The translations under genes were made by a program, and so were the position numbers. Below are positions 1 to 10,400 of a stretch of DNA of 64,000 nt, in pieces. The notes beneath the pieces were generated by a model. The model ran no database searches and was not told where the DNA came from. It saw nothing but the letters and a program-made list of their open reading frames with translations. The stretch's first letter is position 1, and each line of letters begins with the position of its first letter. The stretch is from Hyphomicrobiales bacterium (lineage in GTDB: Bacteria; Pseudomonadota; Alphaproteobacteria; Rhizobiales; Rhizobiaceae): assembly GCA_900467745.1 (NCBI GenBank), contig UBQW01000010.1, positions 248,001-312,000 on the forward strand, read 5' to 3'.

Positions 1-361
1 GCCGCATGAAGAGCGAATGGCGGCGTGTCGCGCTGGCATGAAGCGCGCGCCAGGTCGCGGAGGCTGGTTCGGTCACGAAGAAGCTCGCCTCCAGCATCCG
101 CATCGCGGCATAGATCTCTTCCTGCTCGGGAAGCCGCCCGAACTGTGCTTGCACCGCCTGGATGAGACCGCGCAGCGAGCGGGCGAAATTCCAGAGCGTC
201 AGCAGCTGGAACATCTCGAATGTGATGCGGAAGAAGCGATTGCGGACCGGATCGAGCACAATCCAGACCGGCTCGCCGGATAGGCTGGTACCGCCGCGCA
301 CGATCTGCAGATCCTCGCGCAAGGGCGGCAGCCGGAGATCGGGCGACGGTGATTCGCTCAT
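1..361 (-). CDS. Putative site-2-protease-like (M50) exporter subunit, N-terminal fragment
   Basis: The reading frame is open from an ATG at 361 to the window edge, so only about the first 120 residues are visible. The ATG overlaps the TGA of the upstream GAF-HlyD gene (ATGA), indicating translational coupling in one leftward operon. The fragment has no signal peptide. It contains a short block around residues 12-20 (LPPLREDLQ), a segment ending DPVRNRFFRI near residue 45, and a predicted helical region, resembling the PqqD-like N-terminal region that precedes membrane metalloprotease domains in HlyD-associated M50 proteins. The HExxH motif and membrane helices that would prove the family lie outside the window. 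The assignment is therefore inference from the N-terminus and from the neighbouring HlyD, HlyD and TolC-like genes. Confidence 0.5.
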   Translation of the reverse strand, partial: MSESPSPDLRLPPLREDLQIVRGGTSLSGEPVWIVLDPVRNRFFRITFEMFQLLTLWNFARSLRGLIQAVQAQFGRLPEQEEIYAAMRMLEASFFVTEPASATWRALHASATRRHSLFMR

Positions 362-1758
362 AGACCCAGCCGCTGCCTGATCGCGGCAATCGGCCGCCGG
401 AACAGATAATAGGCCAGCGGCACCTTCTCGCCGAAGATCTGCGATGTTCCGCGAATGCCGAGACGCAGGCCGCGCTCCGGCACGGCGTCAAATCCGGCAT
501 AGATGCGATAGGCCAGAACGTTGCCTTCAATCATCTGCGGATCGAAGGATGAGGACAGCGTTTTCGCCGCGACCGGATGCAGCGGATCGGCATCCAGAAA
601 GGCGCTGACGGCAGCGCCGTTCTCGACCGCGATGGCATCAGCCACCGGCACGTCGATGCGCAGTTGGACGCGCTTGGGGTCGGCCACTTCCATCACGCGC
701 TCGCCGATCGATACCGGCCGACCGATCCAGTCGCGCTTGTCGGTGAAGATGACCACGCCGTCGGTCTCAGCCTTGACGTTGGTTCGCGCCAGCATGTCGG
801 ACGCGTAATCGCGCTTGGCCGAGGCGACACTCAACTCGCTTCGAGTGACCGCTAGATCGCGCCGCGCTTCCGGGTCGGCGATCGCGCGCTGGCTGATCTG
901 CATCAGCTTCGCCTGCGCCACCTTCACGTCCTGTTCAGCGACGCGCAGCTCGTTTCGAAGGGCTGTGTCGGCAAGCCTGAAGAGAGGCTGTCCCTTGACG
1001 ACGGTCGCGTTCGGATTGACGAGGATCTCCTCGATCGCACCATCGAGCGGTGCCGCGACGATCTCCGGCGCCACGGGAACCACCTCGCTCGGCGCCAGCA
1101 CCGTCATGTGCACCGGGATGAACATCGCGGCGATGGCCAGCACAGCGGCGGTTCCGATCAGCGGCTTGATCGGCAGACTGTGCTTCAAGCGTCTTGGTCC
1201 GCTCAGCGCCCGCCACGCGTGGGAATAGGTCTCGGCCAGTCTTTCGGCCAGCAGTAGATCCGCCTCCGGCCATGGCGTCTCTCGCGCCAGCAGCATACCC
1301 GCGAAAATATGGCCGTCGCGCAGTTGAAACGGCACCCAGGCCATAAAGGGGAAGGGATAGCTATCCTGCTCGATCTCGCCGGGTGGGCAATAGGCGGGGA
1401 GGGTGAAGGCCTTGATCTTCGCCAGCCCTGCCTCGCGCGACAGCTGCCTGATCACGCCCTCCACGAAGCGGATGCGCGGCGCGTTTCGATCCACCGCGCC
1501 GATCGAGGACACCGTCTCGACCTTGAAGACGCCCTTGCATACCGACAGCACGAAGATCTGCCTGGCCTTGGTGAGCTTCATCGTCTCGTTGGCGATGAGG
1601 AAGCGCAGTTCGCCAACGCTGTCTGCACGGCGTGCGTCAGCTTCAATCCTGAGCAACAGTTCGTAGGCGTGCTGGGCGGCGGCCGCTGCCGGTGGCTGAA
1701 GCTTGATGGGATCGCTGGCTGGCTTTTCGACACCTTGCATCTGCGTATGCCTACTCAC
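358..1758 (-). CDS. GAF-domain-fused HlyD-family membrane adaptor
   Basis: This 466-residue protein has a soluble N-terminal region of about 185 residues with a GAF-like pattern. One hydrophobic helix follows at about 198-216. The rest has the HlyD architecture: lipoyl-type half-motif around 230-263, helical hairpin about 264-320, and a second half-motif plus beta-barrel in the remainder. The topology implies a cytoplasmic sensor-like domain, a membrane anchor and a periplasmic adaptor arm that could contact the neighbouring TolC-like protein. The start overlaps the end of the upstream small adaptor by 8 bp, and its stop overlaps the next start, so it sits mid-operon. HlyD adaptors usually begin with a short cytoplasmic tail; the GAF fusion is unusual and suggests ligand- or signal-gated export. 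That role is inference; the domain layout is read from the sequence. Confidence 0.8.
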   Translation of the reverse strand: MSRHTQMQGVEKPASDPIKLQPPAAAAAQHAYELLLRIEADARRADSVGELRFLIANETMKLTKARQIFVLSVCKGVFKVETVSSIGAVDRNAPRIRFVEGVIRQLSREAGLAKIKAFTLPAYCPPGEIEQDSYPFPFMAWVPFQLRDGHIFAGMLLARETPWPEADLLLAERLAETYSHAWRALSGPRRLKHSLPIKPLIGTAAVLAIAAMFIPVHMTVLAPSEVVPVAPEIVAAPLDGAIEEILVNPNATVVKGQPLFRLADTALRNELRVAEQDVKVAQAKLMQISQRAIADPEARRDLAVTRSELSVASAKRDYASDMLARTNVKAETDGVVIFTDKRDWIGRPVSIGERVMEVADPKRVQLRIDVPVADAIAVENGAAVSAFLDADPLHPVAAKTLSSSFDPQMIEGNVLAYRIYAGFDAVPERGLRLGIRGTSQIFGEKVPLAYYLFRRPIAAIRQRLGL

Positions 1759-2515
1759 TCGGGATTTTGAACACTGTGGGGCCGCTCATCCCCGGCAGGA
1801 CGCCGGTGGCCTGGCCGGAAAAACGCCCGGTCACCTTCACCGTCTGGCTGACCGGATCGACGGTCGCGCCGATGCGGATAATATCGACCGGTAGGGTCTT
1901 GGCCGTCTCGTCGACGCTTAACGAAAATTCTTCGCCTTCCCGCAGCCAGCGCAGCCAGAGCGAAGGCACCAGCACGTCGACCAGCAGGTCGTTGCTGGCG
2001 ACGATATGCATGATCGGACGGCTCGGTTCCGGCGTTTCATGCGCGTGGGAGGGCATGGCGCCGATCCGGCCGTCAAAGGGTGCCCTTATCGTGCAGCGCC
2101 CAAGCTTGCTGCGATAAGCATCGGCCTCGCCTGCGGCTTGGTTGGCCTTGGCGCGCGATATGTCGACCTCGAATTTGCCGGCCGCATTCGAGCGCGCCAG
2201 CCGTTCGTCGTTGGCAACGGCGATCTGCGCGGCCGCCAGCGCCGCTTCGGCGGATTTGAGCTGGGCCTGGATATCTCCGCATTCGAAAGTGGCGAGGATG
2301 TCGCCCTTGTTGAAGCTTTCGCCTTCCTTGAAGGGCAGTGTGGCGATGGCAAAGCCGAGGTCGCTCGATATCGAGGCTTCATCGGCGGCGCGGACGATGC
2401 CGCGCAGCCCTTCCAGCGATGCCGTGGCATCCGCCGCATCATTGCCGGCGGCGTAAGTTGCGCCACCTGCCAAGAGCTGTATCATCAGAACGGATGCCGC
2501 TATGCGCTTCATCAC
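1751..2515 (-). CDS. Small periplasmic HlyD/MFP-family adaptor
   Basis: This 254-residue protein begins with a clear Sec signal peptide (KR, then a hydrophobic core, cleavage likely near residue 22 after TYA). The mature part shows the membrane-fusion-protein pattern: a first lipoyl half around residues 35-80 (GES-NKGDILATFECG), a short Ala-rich coiled coil about 82-135, a second half with APFDGRIG near 144-151, and a beta-barrel to the C-terminus (PGMSGPTVFKIP). It lacks the membrane-proximal domain of full RND adaptors and is short for the family. It lies 18 bp after the TolC-like gene and overlaps the GAF-HlyD gene by 8 bp. The operon therefore encodes two adaptors, one soluble or periplasmic and one membrane-anchored. 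The substrate is not visible in the protein; the divergent giant surface protein is the obvious candidate. Confidence 0.8.
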   Translation of the reverse strand: MMKRIAASVLMIQLLAGGATYAAGNDAADATASLEGLRGIVRAADEASISSDLGFAIATLPFKEGESFNKGDILATFECGDIQAQLKSAEAALAAAQIAVANDERLARSNAAGKFEVDISRAKANQAAGEADAYRSKLGRCTIRAPFDGRIGAMPSHAHETPEPSRPIMHIVASNDLLVDVLVPSLWLRWLREGEEFSLSVDETAKTLPVDIIRIGATVDPVSQTVKVTGRFSGQATGVLPGMSGPTVFKIPSE

Positions 2516-2533
2516 GGTCTCCCATGCCGGCGG

Positions 2534-3997
2534 TTATTTGGCCGCAACGAGGTCTGTCTTCAATTCACCGCGCTCCAGCCACATATCACGCAACTCGCCA
2601 GCCATTTCCTTCACGGGTTGGGTGGTGCCCAGCGTCTGCGGGAACGGATCTATGCCCAGGGAAGCGTAGATGTTCGCATAGGCGTTCTGCAGGTCGGCAT
2701 AGGCCATATCGAGCTTCGCATCGGCCAGCAGCGCGTTCATCTCCTCACGGATCAGCATCTGTTCGCTGGTCTTCTGCGCGTCCGTCTCGGTGCGCACCTG
2801 TGTGAGGATCCGGTGTGAGACATTCGAGAGAGCGGCTGCCGTCGAATAGGAGTGCTTCAGGTGGGCGTAACGGGCGCGGCTGATATGGACCTGCGTCATC
2901 ACTGCCATCGCGACCGAAAGCGACCGCGTATCCAGCATCTGTTTTTCGGCCTCGATCTTCTTGTTGACCGCCGGCAGTGTCGCGAGCTTCATCAGATTGA
3001 AGCTGACCTTGGCGCCCCACGACACCCAGTCGTTGGTGGCGATATAGTCGTTGGAATCGTAGTTCGGACCGGCGTAGAGATTGATGCCGGGCAGCAGGTC
3101 GAGCAGCGCCGCATCCACTTCGCGCTCGTTGATCCGCAGCCGGTAGGAAATCTCGCGCATCTCCGGGCGGTTGGTCGCGGCGATATCGAACATTTCCTGC
3201 GAGGTGTAGCTGATCTTCAGCTGCGTATCGCGGCGCTTGGGAACCTCGAGCGTGAATTCGGTGCCGGGCTTCACGTTCATCAGCGCGGAAAGCTGCGTCT
3301 TGGCGACCAGCAGCTCGCCTTCCAGCAGCTCCACCTCTCGCTTGACCTCGATCAGTTCGCGCTCGTAAGTCAGTGCCACCAGCGGCGACGTTTCGCCGTT
3401 GGACGAAAGATTGCGGGTGTCCTTGAGCGCGCGGGCGACGCGGCCTTCCAGCGCGCGCATGCGGCCAACGAGACGCTGGTAGCTCACCGCGCGCCAATAG
3501 GCCGTGCGGACATCCTCGATCACCTTGTTGACCATCCGCCGCTTCATTTCGTCCTGAACCAGCACTTCGTCGGTCGCCTGCTTGGCGCGCACATAGGAGA
3601 GGCCGAAATCCAGGATGTTCCAGGAGGATGTTAGGTCGGCTGTAACAATACTATCATCGCGGGTAGAGGCCTCGGTCGGGTCAGCTTCGCTGCGGCCGGC
3701 ATACCCTGCGCCGGCTACAATCTTAGGCAGTGCGGAATAGCTCACCAGATCCGCCTCCCGCAATTTTAGCGCTGCCTGCATAACCTCAACCTTCGTGTCA
3801 AGATTGTATTTGAGGGCTCTTGCCATGGCTTCGTACAAGTCCACCCTGTCTGAAATGGGCTCCTGATTGGCGGTGGCAAGGGCAAGTCTCTCCTTCGCGA
3901 AGCTGGCATGCGCTTCTGGGGGCAGTGGTTTCGGGGTAACAGTGCATCCTGTCGCAATCAGACTGACGGAAACCACTAGAAAGACTGGGAGTTTCAT
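2534..3997 (-). CDS. TolC-family outer-membrane efflux lipoprotein
   Basis: The TolC/OEP-family protein supplies the outer-membrane channel of the export operon. An ATG at 4006 sits directly against a GAGGA box, which is too close to be used. The in-frame ATG at 3997 has the same GAGGA nine bases upstream and gives a classical lipoprotein signal, with ATG-C at Cys18 (Ala at -3 is slightly off consensus). I therefore start the gene at 3997, giving 487 residues. The mature protein contains long heptad-rich helices with two repeated halves, as in OEP proteins. Motifs include SWNILDFGLSY near residue 130 and SFNLMKLATLP near 320, the usual 'outer-membrane factor' strand-turn segments. It is the first gene of the leftward operon and diverges from the giant gene across a 0.4-kb intergenic region, so the two are probably co-regulated. 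Confidence 0.88.
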   Translation of the reverse strand: MKLPVFLVVSVSLIATGCTVTPKPLPPEAHASFAKERLALATANQEPISDRVDLYEAMARALKYNLDTKVEVMQAALKLREADLVSYSALPKIVAGAGYAGRSEADPTEASTRDDSIVTADLTSSWNILDFGLSYVRAKQATDEVLVQDEMKRRMVNKVIEDVRTAYWRAVSYQRLVGRMRALEGRVARALKDTRNLSSNGETSPLVALTYERELIEVKREVELLEGELLVAKTQLSALMNVKPGTEFTLEVPKRRDTQLKISYTSQEMFDIAATNRPEMREISYRLRINEREVDAALLDLLPGINLYAGPNYDSNDYIATNDWVSWGAKVSFNLMKLATLPAVNKKIEAEKQMLDTRSLSVAMAVMTQVHISRARYAHLKHSYSTAAALSNVSHRILTQVRTETDAQKTSEQMLIREEMNALLADAKLDMAYADLQNAYANIYASLGIDPFPQTLGTTQPVKEMAGELRDMWLERGELKTDLVAAK

Positions 3998-4006
3998 TCC
4001 ATTCAT

Positions 4007-4427
4007 TCCTCGAACCTGTTCCGTATACGACTAAGCCGCAGGTAGCTCGTGTCTACGGATATGCAATTGCGGGGCGTAAATTCGGCAATCAGAACGCGCT
4101 TTAGCAATACGAAACTGTCGTCTGAGTACGTTCAGTCTTTGCTAACATGGTTAATCAACTCTTAACAAAACACAATTTTTCAGAGCATTAATTATTGTCG
4201 TGTGCTAAACGATGTGTCGAACGGATACGGTAGTGAGCGCCTGTCATGGTTGATTTAGTGTTGACTAATTCCTGTTGGTCAAAATTAGGAAATTGTTAAT
4301 TCTCTGCTCACTACGGTTGCGGAAGCCGACATTGGGAGTCGGTTCTGAGGGATGACTAACATCGCTGACATGCCGGGCGAATAGGGCACCCGGCCAAACG
4401 AAAACGATCTGTCGTGGAGGAAACCCC
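4007..4427. promoter_or_regulatory. AT-rich divergent control region between exporter operon and giant gene
   Basis: This 0.4-kb non-coding stretch is markedly more AT-rich than its surroundings, especially 4135-4215 and 4255-4300 (runs such as ATTAATTATT and AAAATTAGGAAATTG). It must contain the promoters for the leftward TolC/HlyD operon and the rightward giant gene. The giant gene has a strong GGAGG seven bases before its ATG. I could not fix convincing -35/-10 pairs. AT-rich patches with TpA steps are typical targets of Ros/MucR and H-NS-like regulators of rhizobial surface genes; that link is inference. Confidence 0.5.
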
Positions 4428-7400
4428 ATGAACGAACGCTACGTTCGCCCCGCCCCTGACCGCATCGCAAAGGTGCGGGGTAGGAATGCCAAGCCGAAAT
4501 ACGGCTCGATGTTGATGGAGTTGGAACAACGCATCGCATTCGACGCTGCCGGCGCGGCGACCGTGGAAAAATCCCAGGAAAAAACCCATCAGGATCAAGG
4601 GGATCACGGCTCCGCCGAGACGGCCCAGCACGATGGCGCCAGCGATGGCCATGACGCGTTGGTCGCCGCACTCGCCGAACACCAAGCCGCTTCGGCAGCA
4701 CCCGAGACGTCAGCCGTTGCACAGCCGCGCCAGGTGGTGGTGATCGATTCCTCCGTGCCCGACTATCAGGCGCTGGTCAAAGACCTAGGGGACAATTTCA
4801 AGATCATCGTGGTAGACCCGAACGAGAATGGCGTTCACGAACTCGCAGAAACGCTATCGTCTATGCACGATGTCGAAGCGATCCACATCATATCGCACGG
4901 CAAGGAAGGCTTCCTGCAGCTCGGTTCCGCGTCGCTGACGGCAACCACGATGGCGACCGATTACGCCGCCGATCTGACGTCGATACGCGGCTCCTTGACC
5001 GACAATGCCGATATTCTTGTCTACGGCTGTAATTTTGCCGAGGGCGAAACGGGCACGAACGCTGTCAAAATGCTCGGCTACCTCACCGGCGCAGACGTCG
5101 CCGCCTCGACCGATCCGACGGGAAGTGCTGCCCTCGGCGGCAACTGGGATCTCGAATATCACGATGGCGATATCGCCTCCGACCTGATCGGCACGGACAA
5201 GAGCCATGCGGACTACGCCGATACGCTGAACATCGCCTCGTCGAACGGCAATGGCGCACTACTGGTCTCGGCCGGGCGGTCGATCTACAGCGTCGACGTG
5301 TTGACCGGCAAGGCGACGATGATCACGACGGTGCCGGGGAGCGTCGGCGGGATCACCATGTCAGACACGATCAACTCGCTGGCAGCCGATCAGTCAAATG
5401 GCCTGATCTACTACACCGACAGTAACGCGGTTGCAGGCAACAAGGCTCTGTTCGCCTACGATTACATCAACAACACCCATATCCTGGTCGATTCCGATCT
5501 GACCACGGGCGCTGCGACCAACATTGTCACAGGCACGACTGGCGTCGGCGGCGGCGCCGCGACATTCTTTAACGGCGGCCTCTATCTCGGTGTCGAAAAC
5601 GTTTCGGGCAGCAACGACCAGATCTACCGCATCACCTTCAGCAACAACGGCCGCACCATGGCCGGCGCGACGGCATTCGGCGCGCAGATTACGGCAGCGA
5701 ACGACTGGGGTGATTTCGCGATCGATGCGACCAACAACACGCTGCTTAGCATCACCACGCTTGGCATTACCCGCTACAATCTGACGAGCGGCGCGATCAT
5801 CGACAGTATCGCCAATGCCACAGGCGGCACCGGTGCGCAGGGCGGCGGTGATATCAACGGCAACACTTATCTCGTCGGCACCGATATCCGCCAGATCAAT
5901 CCGATAACGGGCGTCGCCATCGGATCGGCCGTGACGATCACGACCAATGGCACGACCGCGCTCACCAACATCTCCGACGCCGCGCGCTGGACGCCGCCGA
6001 CGGGTACGATCGGCGATAAGATCTTCGCCGACAACGACAAGAGCGGCACCTTCAACACGGGCGATGGCGGCATCGGCGGCGTCACCGTGCAGCTTATCGA
6101 CGACGTCAACGGCGATGGCTTGGTCAGCACCGGCGAACGTATCTTGGCGACGGATACGACCGACGCCAACGGCAACTATCTCTTCACCGGCGTTCTGCCC
6201 GGCCAGTACATCGTGCGCGTCACCGACGCGAACGGCGTGCTGGGTACGGCCACACTTACGACGGGAAGCACCACCCAATCGCTTGCGCTCGCCACGATCG
6301 GCGCCGCAAACCTCGCGGCCGATTTCGGCTATTATGCCCAAGCGCCAATCGTCGACCTCAATTCCGGCACGACGCCAACGCAGATCATCACCAATGGCGG
6401 CACGCCGGGCACGACAGGCTGGACGGTCGGCGGCACCGCGGGCGCACAGGCCAACGGCGGCTTTGCCTGGACGCTCAACGGCGGAACCGGCACGCTGACA
6501 CAAGCGAACGTGTCAGGTTGGACTGACGGTCTTGCGCCGTCTGGTGCAGCACAGCTGACCTTCGATGTGGGTTGGAGCAACGATCTGTTGCTCGGCATCT
6601 CCAACGATAACAACACGCCGGCAACCGTGGATGTCACCATCGGCGGCGTGCTCTATGCACGCATCACCACGGGTACGCTCAACGGCACGCCGAATACCGC
6701 GACCATCACCTATTTCAACGGCGCGTCCGGCTCACCCTCCACCGTTGCCGCATCGGCTGCCGGTACCACCGCCTGGGGCCGCACCGCCGTCACCATCAAC
6801 CTGCCCTCGACGGTTGTCGCCACCGGCGACCTCGTCTTCAGCTATTCCGCGGCCGGCGGGCTTCTGACACCGAGTACGGATGACATCTTCATCGACAACG
6901 TCAGCGCCTTCCGCAATGTCGATACGGTTGCCGGCGTCAATTACACGACGACCTACACCGAAAACGGCCCCGGTGTGTCGATCGGCAGCACCGCAACGGA
7001 TGTGCGCGATCTCGACAGCACCAACATGCGCTCGGCGACCATCGTTCTCACCAACGCGCAGGCCGGCGACGTACTGACCGTCGGCACCTTGCCGAGCGGC
7101 ATCACCGGATCGGTCGACACGTCCGTTGCCGGGCAGGTCACCGTGACGCTGACGGGCTCGGCCACCAAGGCGAGCTATGCCACGGCGATCAAGGCCATCA
7201 CCTTCTCCAACACCGGCGATAATCCGAGCACGACGCCGCGTGTCATCAACGTCACCGTCAATGACGGCGGCCTGTCGTCGGCCGTCGCCACCTCCACCAT
7301 CGCGGTCGTCGCCGTCAACGATGCGCCCGTCAACAACCTGCCGGCCAGTTGGACGACGAACGAAGATACCAGCCTGGCGCTGTCGGGTCTCTCGGTCACA

Positions 7401-10400
7401 GATCTTGACGCCGGCACCGGCTCGATGACAGTCACGCTGAGCGTCGCCTCCGGCACGATCACGGCAACGGCGGGAGGCGGCGTCGGCGTGTCGGGGTCCG
7501 GAACCGGCACTGTGGTGCTGACCGGCACGCTCGCCAATATCAACGCCTACCTCGCCTCGGCGTCCGCGCCCGTTTACGTTCCTGTCGCCGATGCCAACGG
7601 CACCGTCGTCCTGACCATGACGACCAACGACAACGGCAACACCGGCACGGGCGGCGCGCTTACCGATGTCGATACGCGCAATATCATCATCAACCCGGTC
7701 AACGATGCGCCCGTGCTCGATCTCGATGGGTCGACGACTGGAACCGGCTATTCGGTCGGTTACACGGAAAACGCCGCCGGCGTTGCGATCTCGAACACCA
7801 ACAGCAGTGTCGTCGACGTCGACAATACCAACATGGCCTCGGCCTCGATCGTGATCACCAACGGCCAGGCCGGCGACCTGCTTACGGTCACCGGCAACCT
7901 TCCAGCGGGGATCACTGCCAGCTATAACGCCACCACCTTCACCCTGACGCTGTCAGGCTCGGCGACCAAGGCGAATTACGAGGCCGCGCTTCGCCAGGTG
8001 CTCTACACCTCAAGCTCCGACAACCCGACGCTCAATGGCGCAGCCGCATCGCGCAATATCAGCGTCACTGTCAATGACGGCGCGGCGAATTCTAACACCG
8101 CCGTTACCGCCGTCGCGATCACCGCCGTAAACGACGCGCCGGTCAACACGCTGCCCGTGAGCTGGACGACCAACGAAGATACCAGCGTCGCGCTGACTGG
8201 CTTGTCGATCACGGACCCGGATGCCGGGACCGGTTCGATGACCGTCCGCCTGCAGGTGCCGACAGGCGTCTTGACGGCCACGGCCGGCGGCTCCGTCACC
8301 GTCTCAGGTTCTGGCACCGGCACGCTGGTGCTGACAGGCACGCTCGCCAATCTCAACGCTTTCCTGGCATCGAGTGCGGCTCCCGTCTACGTGCCGGTGG
8401 CCGATGCCAATGGCAGCGTCACGGTGACGATGACGACCAACGACCTCGGCAATTTCGGCACCGGAGGCCCGCTCACCGATACCGATACCGCCGTTATCAA
8501 CATCACGCCCGTCAACGATGCGCCGATCCTCGATCTCGATGCATCGGGCGCCGGCACCGGCTTCACAACGACCTACACCGAAAACGACCCCGGCGTTGCG
8601 ATTGCCGATACGGATGGCGTGATCACCGATATCGACAGCGCCAACATGGCCTCGCTGTCTGCGGTCATCACGAACGGCCAGGCGGGCGACCTTCTGGCCG
8701 TCGCCGGCACGCTGCCTGCAGGCATCACCGCGAGCTACAATTCCACGACCTTCACCCTGACGCTCACGGGTTCGGCCCCGCGCGCAAGCTACGAGACGGC
8801 GCTGCAGCAGATCCGCTTCCTGTCGAGTTCAGAAAACCCATCCACCACCCCGCGCAGCATTAACGTCACGGTCAACGACGGCGCCGCCAATTCCAACGTC
8901 GCGGTCGCCACAGTCAATGTCATTGCCGTCAACGACGCGCCGGTAAATACGGTGCCGACGTCGGTGACGCTGAGCGAGGACGTGCAGACGGCGATCTCGG
9001 GCATTTCGGTGAGCGACGTCGACAGCGGCTCGGTCACCGTCACCCTGTCGGTCGCGAACGGCACGCTGTCGCCTTCCATCATCGCGGGAACCGTCACCGG
9101 CAACGGTACGGCCTCGGTCACCGTCTCTGGCACGCTTGCGCAGGTCAACAGCGTGCTCGCCTCGCTGCGCTACACCGGCCGCGCGGATTATAATGGCTCG
9201 GACACTCTTGTCGTCTCCACTTCCGACGGTTCGCTGACGGACACGGACAATGTCGCGATCACGGTCACGCCTGTGGCTGATATCACGCCGGATACGGTGG
9301 CGACGGCCGAAGACACGGCAATCACCTTCAACGTCATCACCGGGACTAACGGCGCCACCGCCGATACCTTCAAGGATCCCGGCCGCGCCGTCACGTCGGT
9401 CACGCAGCCACCGGCCGGGCAGGGCAGCGTCACCTTCGCCGCCGACGGGACGCTGGTCTATACACCATCCGCGAACTTCAACGGACAGACGACCTTCACC
9501 TATACGGTGACCGCGGGTGGCGTCACCGAGACGGCCACCGTCACGGTCAATGTCAGCGCCGTCAACGATGCGCCGGTCAACAGCCTGCCGGCATCCGGCT
9601 GGAGCACCAGCGAGGACACGTCCATCGCGCTATCCGGCCTGTCGATCTCCGACGTCGATGCCGGCACCGGCACGATGACGGTCACACTCGCTGTCTCCGG
9701 CGGCTCGGTTTCCGCGATCTCGGGCGCCGGTGTCACCATCTCCGGATCGGGATCGGCGTCGCTGACCTTGTCGGGCACGCTCTCGGCGATCAACGCCTAT
9801 CTGGCGTCGGCCGCCGCCCCGCAGTTCAACCCGGCCGCCAATGCCAGCGGCTCGGTGACGCTGACAATGACGACCAACGATGGTGGCAATACCGGCTCCG
9901 GCGGCGCGCTTACCGATATCGACACGCGCACCATCACCATCGATCCCGTCAACGACGCACCGGTCAACACGCTGCCGGCGGGCGGCTGGTCGGTCAATGA
10001 GGATACGGCCCTTGCGCTGACCGGCCTTGCGATCTCGGATGTCGATGCCGGCAGCGGCACGATGATCGTCGTGCTCGGCGTCAATTCCGGGCAGCTGACC
10101 GCCGTTTCCGGATCGGGTGTCACGATCAGCGGCTCCGGCACCTCGTCGCTCACGCTGTCGGGCACGCTTGCCAGCATCAACGCCTATCTCGCCAGCACCG
10201 CGCGACCGGTCTACACGCCGGTGGCCGATTTCAACGGTGCGGTCACGCTGACGATGACGACCAACGACGGCGGCAACACCGGTTCGGGCGGCGCGCTGAC
10301 CGACGTGGACACGGCAACGATCACCGTCATCGCCGTCAACGACGCGCCGACGCTCGACCTCGACACATCCGCAGCCGGCACCGGCTACGCCACCAGCTAC

